In this document: positions 9,412-16,203 of the stretch, in pieces
How positions within the stretch are numbered: the first letter of the stretch is position 1
How the letters are laid out: each line of letters opens with the position of its first letter
DNA from: Flavobacterium tiangeerense
GTDB taxonomy: Bacteria > Bacteroidota > Bacteroidia > Flavobacteriales > Flavobacteriaceae
Length of the DNA: 64,000 nt
NCBI RefSeq assembly: GCF_007830355.1
Contig: NZ_VLKO01000011.1
Location: 62,001-126,000, forward strand
Reading direction: 5' to 3'
The notes under the pieces: model-generated
Told to the model about the DNA's origin: nothing
What the model saw: the letters and a program-made list of their open reading frames with translations, nothing else
Databases searched by the model: none
Position numbers and translations under genes: made by a program

Positions 9412-10425
9412 CTATTGTTTATCTCGGTAGAAGTTATAAGGAATGTAGTTTACATTAATTTTAAGTTGATCTAAATCGAAATATCCCGCTTGAGGAACGA
9501 AATATTCGATTGTTATTACATCTTCATCTTTAAGTTCCAATGGTTTATCACTAGGATTTGTTGCCCAGCCAGTTTTTACTTTAGTCAATATCGGAATTTT
9601 AACCCCTTGAGCTTTCTGAATAGCATCGACTAAAAAAGTTTTCACAAAAGCACCGTTAAACTCGATATTCTTTAAATGATTTTTAATAGCTTCTTCTACC
9701 GGTTTTGTTGAAGTGTCTAAAATTAAAGAACCATTGTCCTTATTAAAGTTATGGTTTACATTTGAGTCAGGATTTTTAACTAGGTTTTTATAAACTTCAA
9801 TGTCTTTAGGATCAATGAGAATTGTCATTGGGTCCACATAAACAGTAAGATTCAGTTCTAATATATCTCCTGGACTTGAGATAATATGCACTTGGTTTCC
9901 AGCATCTTTAATCTTGGCGATATATTCCTTGAAAGCATATAGTTCGTTTGGTACATCGATTCTCGAAATTTTACCATTATTTTCAGTAGCTACTTTTATA
10001 AAAACAACCCCTACTTTATTACGAAAATAGTCCGAAAAAATTTCATCTACATCTTTATTAGGTTTAAGAACCGTTTCTAAATCTACTTCACTAACTGCAC
10101 AATACTTAATGATTTTAGCCTTTTCAATTTCTTTATCATCAATAAATCCAGTAGTATCAAATTGATAAGAACCGTCTTTCCATTCAAGTTCTGCCCCATG
10201 AATGTAATTTAACGCCTGTTCTCTATACCAGTTTAAAGTGTGTGGTCTAGAAACCAAAGCATTTTTTTCGACTATTTTTTCGTGTACCCAAATTGCAGAT
10301 GCCACAATGTTTACCCAAAGTCTCCAAATACTTGTTTTTGAAGAGCTTGTCAAGCCTTTTAAAGCCGATTGATTATCTTTCTCGTTCAGAATTTCATTCT
10401 GTATTTCAGCAATTGTACGTGCCAT
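9412..10425 (-). CDS. Baseplate J-like protein
   Basis: 337 residues, MARTIAEIQNEILNEK start. The layout is that of the baseplate J/gp47 family: N-terminal helical part with SIWRLWVNIVASAIWVHEKI and the tail-specific LNWYREQALNYIHG, a middle domain with VFIKVAT, then DAGNQVHIISSPGDILELNL, and a C-terminal domain with VEEAIKNHLKNIEFNGAF. Baseplate J forms the wedge ring that triggers sheath contraction on receptor contact. It sits between the gp25/tail-X pair and the tail-I-like gene, within one minus-strand operon. Confidence 0.8.
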   Translation of the reverse strand: MARTIAEIQNEILNEKDNQSALKGLTSSSKTSIWRLWVNIVASAIWVHEKIVEKNALVSRPHTLNWYREQALNYIHGAELEWKDGSYQFDTTGFIDDKEIEKAKIIKYCAVSEVDLETVLKPNKDVDEIFSDYFRNKVGVVFIKVATENNGKISRIDVPNELYAFKEYIAKIKDAGNQVHIISSPGDILELNLTVYVDPMTILIDPKDIEVYKNLVKNPDSNVNHNFNKDNGSLILDTSTKPVEEAIKNHLKNIEFNGAFVKTFLVDAIQKAQGVKIPILTKVKTGWATNPSDKPLELKDEDVITIEYFVPQAGYFDLDQLKINVNYIPYNFYRDKQ

Positions 10426-10569
10426 ATTTTATTTTTTAGATATAGTTTAGCCTGTAAGACATATGTAATATGCTTATAGATAATTTTTTATGTTTTTTTT
10501 GTAAATACTACAGAGTTGTAGTTTTCTTTTAGAGACTTCTAAAAGTTGAGATTAAATTTTGATAAATGA

Positions 10570-10872
10570 TTAATAAATGATAAAATCATCTTCTATAATC
10601 ATATAATCAATGCCTGAGAATTTGTCTAGTAAAAATTCTTCTTCTTCGGTAAGAGCAGTTGCAGGTTTTAAATTTCTGGAATTGTAATATTCTACAATAT
10701 CTTTTTTAAAGGCCTCTCTACCAATTTTTAAATCTTCGTAAACACAAAGATCATCTGTAATGTCAAACTTTTCATTGTCTTCTAGCAGGTCGAATACTTT
10801 TTCTATGCTTCCATATTCTTGCAAAGAAATGTCAAAAATGTTCTGGTTTTGTTGTGGTTTAATAGTTTCCAT
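10570..10872 (-). CDS. LysM / tail protein X-like baseplate protein
   Basis: 100 residues from the ATG at 10872; a longer frame reaches 10902, but METIKPQQNQNIFDISLQEY gives the usual start of the family and only a 14-base overlap with the preceding gene. The motif QNQNIFDISLQEYGSIEKVF then LLEDNEKFDITDDL is LysM-like, as in gpX/gp53-type proteins that bind the spike-hub complex or peptidoglycan. The C terminus ends in IDYMIIEDDFIIY. It is translationally coupled to the gp25-like gene. Assignment rests on this motif and position. Confidence 0.65.
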   Translation of the reverse strand: METIKPQQNQNIFDISLQEYGSIEKVFDLLEDNEKFDITDDLCVYEDLKIGREAFKKDIVEYYNSRNLKPATALTEEEEFLLDKFSGIDYMIIEDDFIIY

Positions 10873-11146
10873 CGATTTTAATGTTTTGCAAATCGTTAAC
10901 ATCTAATGTTTTAATATAAAAGTTGTCATACGATAATTGTTTATCTATTTCGTTTTCTAGTCTTAGCCTAGAGGTTGCATCTGGGCTGTTAATGTATTTT
11001 TTAATTCCTACGCCAAGGATAGGAAACTCCTTGTAGCTTCCTTTTTGGCTTAGCAAAAGGTGTTCGATATTTTGCTGATCTGAATCTTTGATGGCAAAAT
11101 CTCCATTAATAATTAATAAATCGTCTTCAATAATGAAATCTTTCAT
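10859..11146 (-). CDS. gp25/GPW-like baseplate wedge protein
   Basis: 95 residues. The core LLLSQKGSYKEFPILGVGIKKYINS reproduces the gp25-like family motif (LLT..GE......G.GL..YL) that joins the wedge to the start of the sheath. It is the first gene of the left operon; the shared-type promoter at 11222-11285 ends about 75 bases upstream. It overlaps the next gene by 14 bases. Confidence 0.75.
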   Translation of the reverse strand: MKDFIIEDDLLIINGDFAIKDSDQQNIEHLLLSQKGSYKEFPILGVGIKKYINSPDATSRLRLENEIDKQLSYDNFYIKTLDVNDLQNIKIDGNY

Positions 11147-11221
11147 ATGTTGTTGCTTTGTGGGTTAATATCACCTTTGAATTTGCGCGCCATATCCAAA
11201 AGATGCTGTTTTATTTGATAC

Positions 11222-11285
11222 TGTAAAAATATGCCATGCTTTACCCTTAACCAAGATTTTGAAGACTTGTAATCAGTAGTTTCAG
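11222..11285 (-). promoter_or_regulatory. Shared island promoter P8 (baseplate-fibre-holin operon)
   Basis: On the minus strand: CTGAAACTACTG (11285-11274), 42-base spacer, then TATTTTTACA (11231-11222), which has the TAnnTTT core of the Bacteroidota -7 box. Same architecture as seven other sites in this island. Expected start of transcription is about 5-8 bases further on, giving a leader of about 70 bases before the gp25-like gene. Confidence 0.75.
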
Positions 11286-11358
11286 CAGGTTGTGCATTAC
11301 AACAAAAAACTATTAATCAATAAATTATGATGCTTTATTTTTATTTAGAATTAAATTA

Positions 11359-11691
11359 TTACGTTCTAGGAATAATCACGTCCATAATTACTTTTAAAAT
11401 GATTTTTACTATGTTTTTTTTAATAGTGTTCAGTCTTATTTTTGACAACCCATTGGCCTGAAGTGTTTTTAAAACAACTATATCCAACTGACTTTTTAAC
11501 AACCATTCTAATTCTTCTTTGGTTATATCTCCAGTAGAAAAAAGAATCATCCAGCGTTCTAATTTACTCTTAGAAATCTCAAAAAAAGTATCAAAATCTT
11601 TTTCTAGCTGTGACTTAATATCTTCATAACTATTGAAGAAAACTACTTTTAATTCCTCCTTAATGTTTTCAATTACTTTGTCGTTATTCAT
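11359..11691 (-). CDS. Hypothetical helical protein of the lysis operon
   Basis: 110 residues, mostly charged helix with a basic hydrophobic C-terminal end (NIVKIILKVIMDVIIPRT) that may touch a membrane. The middle reads ITKEELEWLLKSQLDIVVLKTLQ. It is the third gene after an M15 endolysin and a lipoprotein, with 3-4 base gaps, so the three are surely co-transcribed. A spanin-like or lysis-helper role is a guess from this position. It ends before the P8 promoter region. Confidence 0.6.
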   Translation of the reverse strand: MNNDKVIENIKEELKVVFFNSYEDIKSQLEKDFDTFFEISKSKLERWMILFSTGDITKEELEWLLKSQLDIVVLKTLQANGLSKIRLNTIKKNIVKIILKVIMDVIIPRT

Positions 11692-11694
11692 GGC

Positions 11695-12165
11695 TTATGT
11701 ATTGAGGTTGATTAGATCTAGCAAGGCCTCTTTAGATTCTTTGTCTTTTTTTACTTCATATTGAATGAGTAAATCGAAAGCTTCTAAAATTTGTTTTTTA
11801 AATTCCTCTAAAAATGATTTTGACACAATACCATTTACTTCCCATCGTTTAAAAAATCCAGCCAAAAGATTTTTTTCATTATCGGTCAACATTTTCCACA
11901 TGGCAAAAGTGATGTCATTGTTGGGTTTATTCTTCTCATATTCTATCAATTTTTCTATGTCTAGGAATAAATTTTCAACCTCTTCTTTATGAACAACATA
12001 AGGAGTAGCTCCTTTATTTATTAGTCTATTGGTGGCCACTTTTAACTCTATGGTTTTTTCGTAAGAGTATTGATCAAAAAGAGCCGTTCTGGTAAGGCTG
12101 CAAGAGGAAAAGATCAAAGAAAAAAGGATTAAAAAGGCAAAGTGTTTTAGTTTTAAATGTTTCAT
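11695..12165 (-). CDS. Lipoprotein of the lysis operon
   Basis: 156 residues with a clear lipoprotein signal: MKHLKLKHFAFLILFSLIFSSC, Cys 22. The mature part is helical and charged, with no domain I recognise. It is set 4 bases from the M15 endolysin gene and 3 bases before a small helical protein. In phage lysis cassettes an outer-membrane lipoprotein plus an inner-membrane partner act as spanins; this gene could be the outer-membrane member, but only position supports that. Confidence 0.65.
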   Translation of the reverse strand: MKHLKLKHFAFLILFSLIFSSCSLTRTALFDQYSYEKTIELKVATNRLINKGATPYVVHKEEVENLFLDIEKLIEYEKNKPNNDITFAMWKMLTDNEKNLLAGFFKRWEVNGIVSKSFLEEFKKQILEAFDLLIQYEVKKDKESKEALLDLINLNT

Positions 12166-12169
12166 TTGT

Positions 12170-12652
12170 TTATTTATATAAGATTACATAGTTTTTTTTG
12201 TCTCGTTTTAGCTTGCTTAGTACTTTCCAATCGCTGTATCCTTTTTTATCAAAATGCGGAAGATCCTTAAAAGTTTTCCAGTCGCCGCCCCAGTTCCAGT
12301 TGTATTTGGCGAAAATTTTCACACATTCATGCCAGTCCGAAATCTGGTCATTGTCCCAGTCTTTTGCCGTATCCCATGAGGCTACTTTCCCGTCTATAAT
12401 TAAACAAATGTCAACGGCAAAACCATAGTTGTGAATCGATTGTCCGCCTTTGGCATTGGTGACTTTTTTTCCCGGTTTTGTTCTACCAAAAGCATAAAGA
12501 TCCTCTTGTTCCTGAAAAGTTCTAAGACCTTGTGTAATGCGCACTTTTGCTCTTCCTGTTAAAGCAAGATTGCATTCCTCGATAATTTTAGTAACTTCTT
12601 CCCTAACCGAAGGATGAAGTAAATCAATGTGTTTTTTTGTTGTTTGATCCAT
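12170..12652 (-). CDS. M15-family peptidase, phage-type endolysin
   Basis: 160 residues from the ATG at 12652 (MDQTTKKHIDLLHPSV); an open frame reaches 12721, but the earlier start adds a non-homologous leader. It matches L-alanyl-D-glutamate endopeptidases such as Ply500/CwlK: QGLRTFQEQEDLYAFGRT, then SIHNYGFAVD with zinc ligands H74 and D81, and LPHFDK with H133. No signal peptide, so it needs a holin to reach the wall. First gene of a three-gene lysis operon transcribed from the promoter at 12830-12893. Confidence 0.88.
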   Translation of the reverse strand: MDQTTKKHIDLLHPSVREEVTKIIEECNLALTGRAKVRITQGLRTFQEQEDLYAFGRTKPGKKVTNAKGGQSIHNYGFAVDICLIIDGKVASWDTAKDWDNDQISDWHECVKIFAKYNWNWGGDWKTFKDLPHFDKKGYSDWKVLSKLKRDKKNYVILYK

Positions 12653-12829
12653 ATTTGTATATAATAATGATTTTAGATTTTGAGAATAAAAGGCCTTTCC
12701 CGATGGTTCGAAAACAATCACGGTGTAAATGAAAGGCGGTAAGGTGATGTTGCTTTAGAGGTATTTATGACTGCAATAACTCTTGAAAAATGTTCTTTTT
12801 TGGATTGCAATAGCCGTTTTTAAGAACAC

Positions 12830-12893
12830 TGTAAAAATACATCGAAATAGCGTGTGTAAAAAATAATATGGCTTTGCAAAACAGTAGTTTCAG
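12830..12893 (-). promoter_or_regulatory. Shared island promoter P7 (lysis operon)
   Basis: Minus strand: CTGAAACTACTG (12893-12882), 42-base spacer, TATTTTTACA (12839-12830). Lies about 180 bases upstream of the endolysin start and downstream of the terminator at 12951-12990, so it opens a new transcription unit. Confidence 0.75.
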
Positions 12894-12950
12894 TAGAAGA
12901 TTTTTTTCTTTTTATGATTTTATATTGTGGCTTAAAATCTAGATCAATAA

Positions 12951-12990
12951 CAAAAAAACACCCGTTTTTCTAGAGGAGAAAAACGGGTGT
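12951..12990 (-). terminator. Terminator closing the immunity array
   Basis: Perfect 14-bp stem ACACCCGTTTTTCT / AGAAAAACGGGTGT, 5-base loop, followed on the minus strand by a run of seven T. It separates the immunity genes from the lysis operon. The leading AACACCC resembles the terminator at 15351-15390. Confidence 0.85.
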
Positions 12991-13110
12991 TTAATGGGGT
13001 GAAATTATATTGATAAAAATAGTCTATTCTTTAGATTCAACTATTTTTTTCCATTCTTCTAAATCTGTTAATGAAATTTTTGGTTCTACAATTATAAATT
13101 TTAAAAAAAA

Positions 13111-13605
13111 TTATTCAATAATAAAATCTGTATCAGTTTCAGTTATTTTTATATCTCTATTTATTGGTGAGCTTTTTTCAATTTTCCCAATTAATTCAGA
13201 GAAACTATTCGCAACTTTTTTCAAGTTTTTTAAATTTTTATTAAAAACATCAGAGTTTTCATGATTCCAAAAATATATTGATCCATTATCAATAAATAAT
13301 AAATAGTCATTTCCTACTCCATCTGTAGCAATAGGTATCGTTTTTTCTGGAAAAATTAAAAACGATAAACGATCTTTAATTGATGCATGGTCATATTTAT
13401 TAGCATTATAAAATCCATAATATAAACTTATACTATAAGTTTTTTTTCTATTGTAAAATAAATCGAAATCATTATTTGGTAACCCTCCATTATATTTCAA
13501 TAAAAACTCTTTATAGACCCTGGGTATTATACCTATTTCATTTTCTATTTTATCAATAAATTTTATAATACTCTCATTTTTCTCTTTAAATTCAAAATGT
13601 TTAAT
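13111..13605 (-). CDS. SMI1/KNR4-type immunity protein without an ATG start
   Basis: The open frame runs from the stop at 13111 up to an in-frame TAA at 13627-13629. The SMI1/KNR4 domain clearly includes residues upstream of the first ordinary start: IGIIPRVYKEFLLKYNGGLP is read before and across the TTG at 13500. No ATG or GTG lies in the domain-compatible part; the best placed initiator is ATT at 13603-13605, one base after the preceding gene's stop, which would suit coupled translation. The later motif IPIATDGVGNDYLLFIDNG then IYFWNHE is typical of the superfamily, whose bacterial members neutralise polymorphic toxins by direct binding. Either a rare start or a lost ATG. Confidence 0.65.
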   Translation of the reverse strand: MKHFEFKEKNESIIKFIDKIENEIGIIPRVYKEFLLKYNGGLPNNDFDLFYNRKKTYSISLYYGFYNANKYDHASIKDRLSFLIFPEKTIPIATDGVGNDYLLFIDNGSIYFWNHENSDVFNKNLKNLKKVANSFSELIGKIEKSSPINRDIKITETDTDFIIE

Positions 13606-13606
13606 T

Positions 13607-13861
13607 TTATTTACTATAAAATATTTTTAATATTTTATCATAATGATTCTCTTTAAAATCATTCCAATTTTCACCCATATTCTCGTAGATAATAATCAAA
13701 CCTAGTAATCTTAATGGATCAGAAGCAATAAATTCATTTTCATCACTATAAACTTTCCAATCAAAATTTTCTTCATAATCAACGATTGAAATTTTAAAAC
13801 CTTTATTTTGTATCACTTCAATCGCTGGGTTGTACGTATTCATTGCGTCTTTTAAAATCAT
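13607..13861 (-). CDS. Small immunity-array protein, unknown family
   Basis: 84 residues (MILKDAMNTYNPAIEVIQNK...), soluble. It is placed between two SMI1/KNR4 genes in the same direction, with its stop almost touching the next frame. I do not recognise the family; the residues SDENEFIASDPLRLLGLIII and location suggest another immunity protein for a toxin tip not present here. Confidence 0.55.
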   Translation of the reverse strand: MILKDAMNTYNPAIEVIQNKGFKISIVDYEENFDWKVYSDENEFIASDPLRLLGLIIIYENMGENWNDFKENHYDKILKIFYSK

Positions 13862-13917
13862 CTTTTTTTATAAATTTTAAGTAAAAAAAGCGATATTATT
13901 TATCTATTATCTAATTT

Positions 13918-14394
13918 TTATTCATCGATAAACAAACCATCTAAAAATTCTTGAAATGTATTGGTTATCAATGTCATGTTTTCATAATATGGTTGTGGCG
14001 TGTCATCATCAGCTTCAAATTCCATTTCCCACATATAAACTTTTCCTGTATATTCTCCTTTTACTCCTAAGCAAATTTGATCACCTGTTAAACTACTTGC
14101 TATTGTAATAAAATTAGAAGGTATCCTCGATTTACCAAAATCATAAACATTATTCTTAAATAAATCGTATTCATTGTTTTCAATATTACCATAAAAAGTA
14201 TCTATTGCTACAAAATCATAAACTTCCTCATCTAAATTTTCTTTATCTTCATAATATAAATCAGGGCAACCTTTACCAATTACAAAGGAAGTATTATCTA
14301 TTTTTAAAAAAATATTTTTAAAAAAAACTTTATAAGTTTCAGGCAAGACAATTTGAAGCTCGTTCTCTAACTTTTCTAAATATTTATCATTCAT
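13918..14394 (-). CDS. SMI1/KNR4-family immunity protein
   Basis: 158 residues. The N-terminal LEKLENELQIVLPETYKVFF is the SMI1/KNR4 signature; later GDQICLGVKGEYTGKVYMWE fits the same fold. Its start lies 7 bases past the stop of the orphan WHH-nuclease fragment, so it is the likely cognate immunity gene of that toxin tip: WHH nucleases are often paired with SMI1/KNR4 proteins in polymorphic toxin systems. It acts in the cytoplasm. Confidence 0.8.
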   Translation of the reverse strand: MNDKYLEKLENELQIVLPETYKVFFKNIFLKIDNTSFVIGKGCPDLYYEDKENLDEEVYDFVAIDTFYGNIENNEYDLFKNNVYDFGKSRIPSNFITIASSLTGDQICLGVKGEYTGKVYMWEMEFEADDDTPQPYYENMTLITNTFQEFLDGLFIDE

Positions 14395-14400
14395 TGTTTA

Positions 14401-14664
14401 TTATTTTAATGTTGATCTTCCTCCATGGTGCTTAATAATTTTATGTAAATCAAAAGGCACTAGCTGGAGTTCAGTTGTATTTTCTATATGATGCCAGCTA
14501 CATTCTTTGGGTTCTATCCATGTTGGGTTTTCAGATTTAAATTTTTTGATAGCTTCATTAATGTCTTTTTTACTTCCTGCTTTGCCTACATTTAAATTAC
14601 CTAATTTAACTTGTATCTTTTTTCCTTTAAATTTTAAAACATAAGGAGAGAAATCCTGAAAATC
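14401..14664 (-). pseudogene. Orphan toxin tip: WHH-type HNH/Endo VII nuclease domain
   Basis: 87 codons bounded by an in-frame TAA upstream and no ATG start. Residues: DFSPYVLKF at the front, then CSWHHIENTTELQLVP and LHKIIKHHGG, which are the conserved Trp-His-His, LVP and His-x-GG elements of the WHH nuclease family. Such domains occur at the extreme C terminus of polymorphic toxins. Here it is detached, followed directly by a SMI1/KNR4 immunity gene, about 1.5 kb downstream of the intact toxin's stop. This is the classic form of a displaced, silent toxin cassette that can recombine onto the 3' end of the full-length toxin gene. Confidence 0.8.
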
Positions 14665-14766
14665 TTAATCAGTAAATTAGAAACCTCATATGTGCATATA
14701 CAATATTAATAAAAAGACACGATTTTTATTTTGAATATGCCAACAAATGAAGCTCATCTAAAAACA

Positions 14767-15273
14767 CTATTTTATTTTATAAATAACATTAATTATCTCA
14801 GATAAAATTCTTTTAATTTTATTAATCTCAATTTTTATATCAATTATATCATCTGGTAAAAAATAATTCCATTTTTTTATATAAAGAATATCATTTTCAA
14901 TATACCCAATCAAAACATTTTGATCCATAAATTCTGAGTTGAAAGGCAATAAACATTTGAAAAAAATATCATTAAATATATTAGATTCGACATCGTCCCA
15001 ATCACATTCAGCTTGCTTTGATCTAAAATGTATAAATTCTTTTATAATTTGATGATTTTCTTTATTCCAAAAAGTTTTATCAATAAAATTATCTATGTTA
15101 CATAAAAAAGTTTCAAAATTTGAACAAAGTATTCCTAAATCCCCTTCCACATCTGAGTCTGACAAAGAGATATTATTTATGAAAAATTTGAAATTGGCTA
15201 ATAAACTTGCTTTGTTAATTATCAAAATTTCCGCATACGTTAAATCATCGATTGCAATTTCTATCTTACTCAT
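14767..15273 (-). CDS. Probable immunity protein, unknown family
   Basis: 168 residues, acidic and soluble, with ANFKFFINNISLSDSDVEGD near the N terminus and a helical C-terminal end. No sure family; a weak likeness to Imm42-type proteins is possible. It is the first gene after the terminator that ends the AHH toxin-immunity pair, and just upstream of the WHH tip, so a role in immunity to a lost toxin tip is inferred from the array context. Strong A+T bias like the other immunity genes suggests shared transfer history. Confidence 0.6.
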   Translation of the reverse strand: MSKIEIAIDDLTYAEILIINKASLLANFKFFINNISLSDSDVEGDLGILCSNFETFLCNIDNFIDKTFWNKENHQIIKEFIHFRSKQAECDWDDVESNIFNDIFFKCLLPFNSEFMDQNVLIGYIENDILYIKKWNYFLPDDIIDIKIEINKIKRILSEIINVIYKIK

Positions 15274-15350
15274 AATTATTTATTTTTTATTTTGTCTAAA
15301 TATAGTTTATATATGTAATTCAGAATGGCAAAAAATGATAAATAAGTTTA

Positions 15351-15390
15351 CAAAAAAACACCCAATTTCCTATTGAGAAAATTGGGTGTT
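15351..15390 (-). terminator. Terminator after the AHH toxin-immunity pair
   Basis: Stem AACACCCAATTTTC-type: AACACCCAATTTC / GAAAATTGGGTGTT (15357-15390) with seven T following on the minus strand. It ends the sheath-to-immunity transcript. Confidence 0.8.
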
Positions 15391-15411
15391 ATTCTATTTT
15401 TTGAAAAAAAA

Positions 15412-16203
15412 TTATTCTTCTTTTCGTTCAAAGTCGTTGATATCTAAACCATCCATAGTACTACGACCATTGATGATGATTTCACGACCTGCGTATTCTT
15501 TTGCATAGCCTAACTCATTATAATTTCTTGAACCTAATTCGTAATAAGGAGTCATTTCCAAATCGATAAGGTTATGCTCCTCAAACAATTTTTTAGATTT
15601 TTCAGATATCATAAAATAGGGTGCCATATAGACCCAGTCTAACTCTTGATTGATGTACATACTTTTATCTCTAACGAAAATGTCTGAAGGGATTTTTTCA
15701 TCTATCTCCTCTTCTGTTTTAAATGTTCCTATTTCATAATGATGTACTTGTTTTAATTTCAAATCAAGTCCATAAAAGCTAGATTTACTAACATCTGTAT
15801 AAGGAATCATACTACTATCAATTTGTAATATAAAATAGGTTAATTCTTTTCCTTTATCTATAGTTAACATAATAGGATAAAAACGATGCTTTGGCAGGTT
15901 TAGATGTTCTAATACCTCTTTCATTTTTGGGGATACTGTATAAAAATCTAAATTATAACCTCCAGTTTCATTATTTATGATATTAGGACCATTATAAAAA
16001 TCAGTCCCTATATACTTTAAATTAGGGTTTTTTCTATCATTGTGATCTAATGCTATTCTGAATTTTAATGTTTTAATCGATTCTGAAAAATCTTCATCTT
16101 CACGATAAGAAATACCATAATAACTTTTTACTCTTTCAGGATATAATGCTTGAATCATACTCTGGTAAGTTCCATATTTTGCTTTTAATGCATATAGTTT
16201 CAT
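15412..16203 (-). CDS. Immunity protein for the AHH toxin (Imm11/Imm43-like, DUF1629-related)
   Basis: 263 residues. Its ATG overlaps the toxin stop by 4 bases (ATGA type), so the two are translationally coupled. The pattern VSPKMKEVLEHLNLPKHRFYPIML and, later, a motif beginning WVYMAPYFMISEKSKKLFEE resembles DUF1629-type immunity proteins. It should bind and block the nuclease tip in the producing cell's cytoplasm. Family is given with moderate confidence; the pairing is strongly supported by the overlap. Confidence 0.75.
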   Translation of the reverse strand: MKLYALKAKYGTYQSMIQALYPERVKSYYGISYREDEDFSESIKTLKFRIALDHNDRKNPNLKYIGTDFYNGPNIINNETGGYNLDFYTVSPKMKEVLEHLNLPKHRFYPIMLTIDKGKELTYFILQIDSSMIPYTDVSKSSFYGLDLKLKQVHHYEIGTFKTEEEIDEKIPSDIFVRDKSMYINQELDWVYMAPYFMISEKSKKLFEEHNLIDLEMTPYYELGSRNYNELGYAKEYAGREIIINGRSTMDGLDINDFERKEE

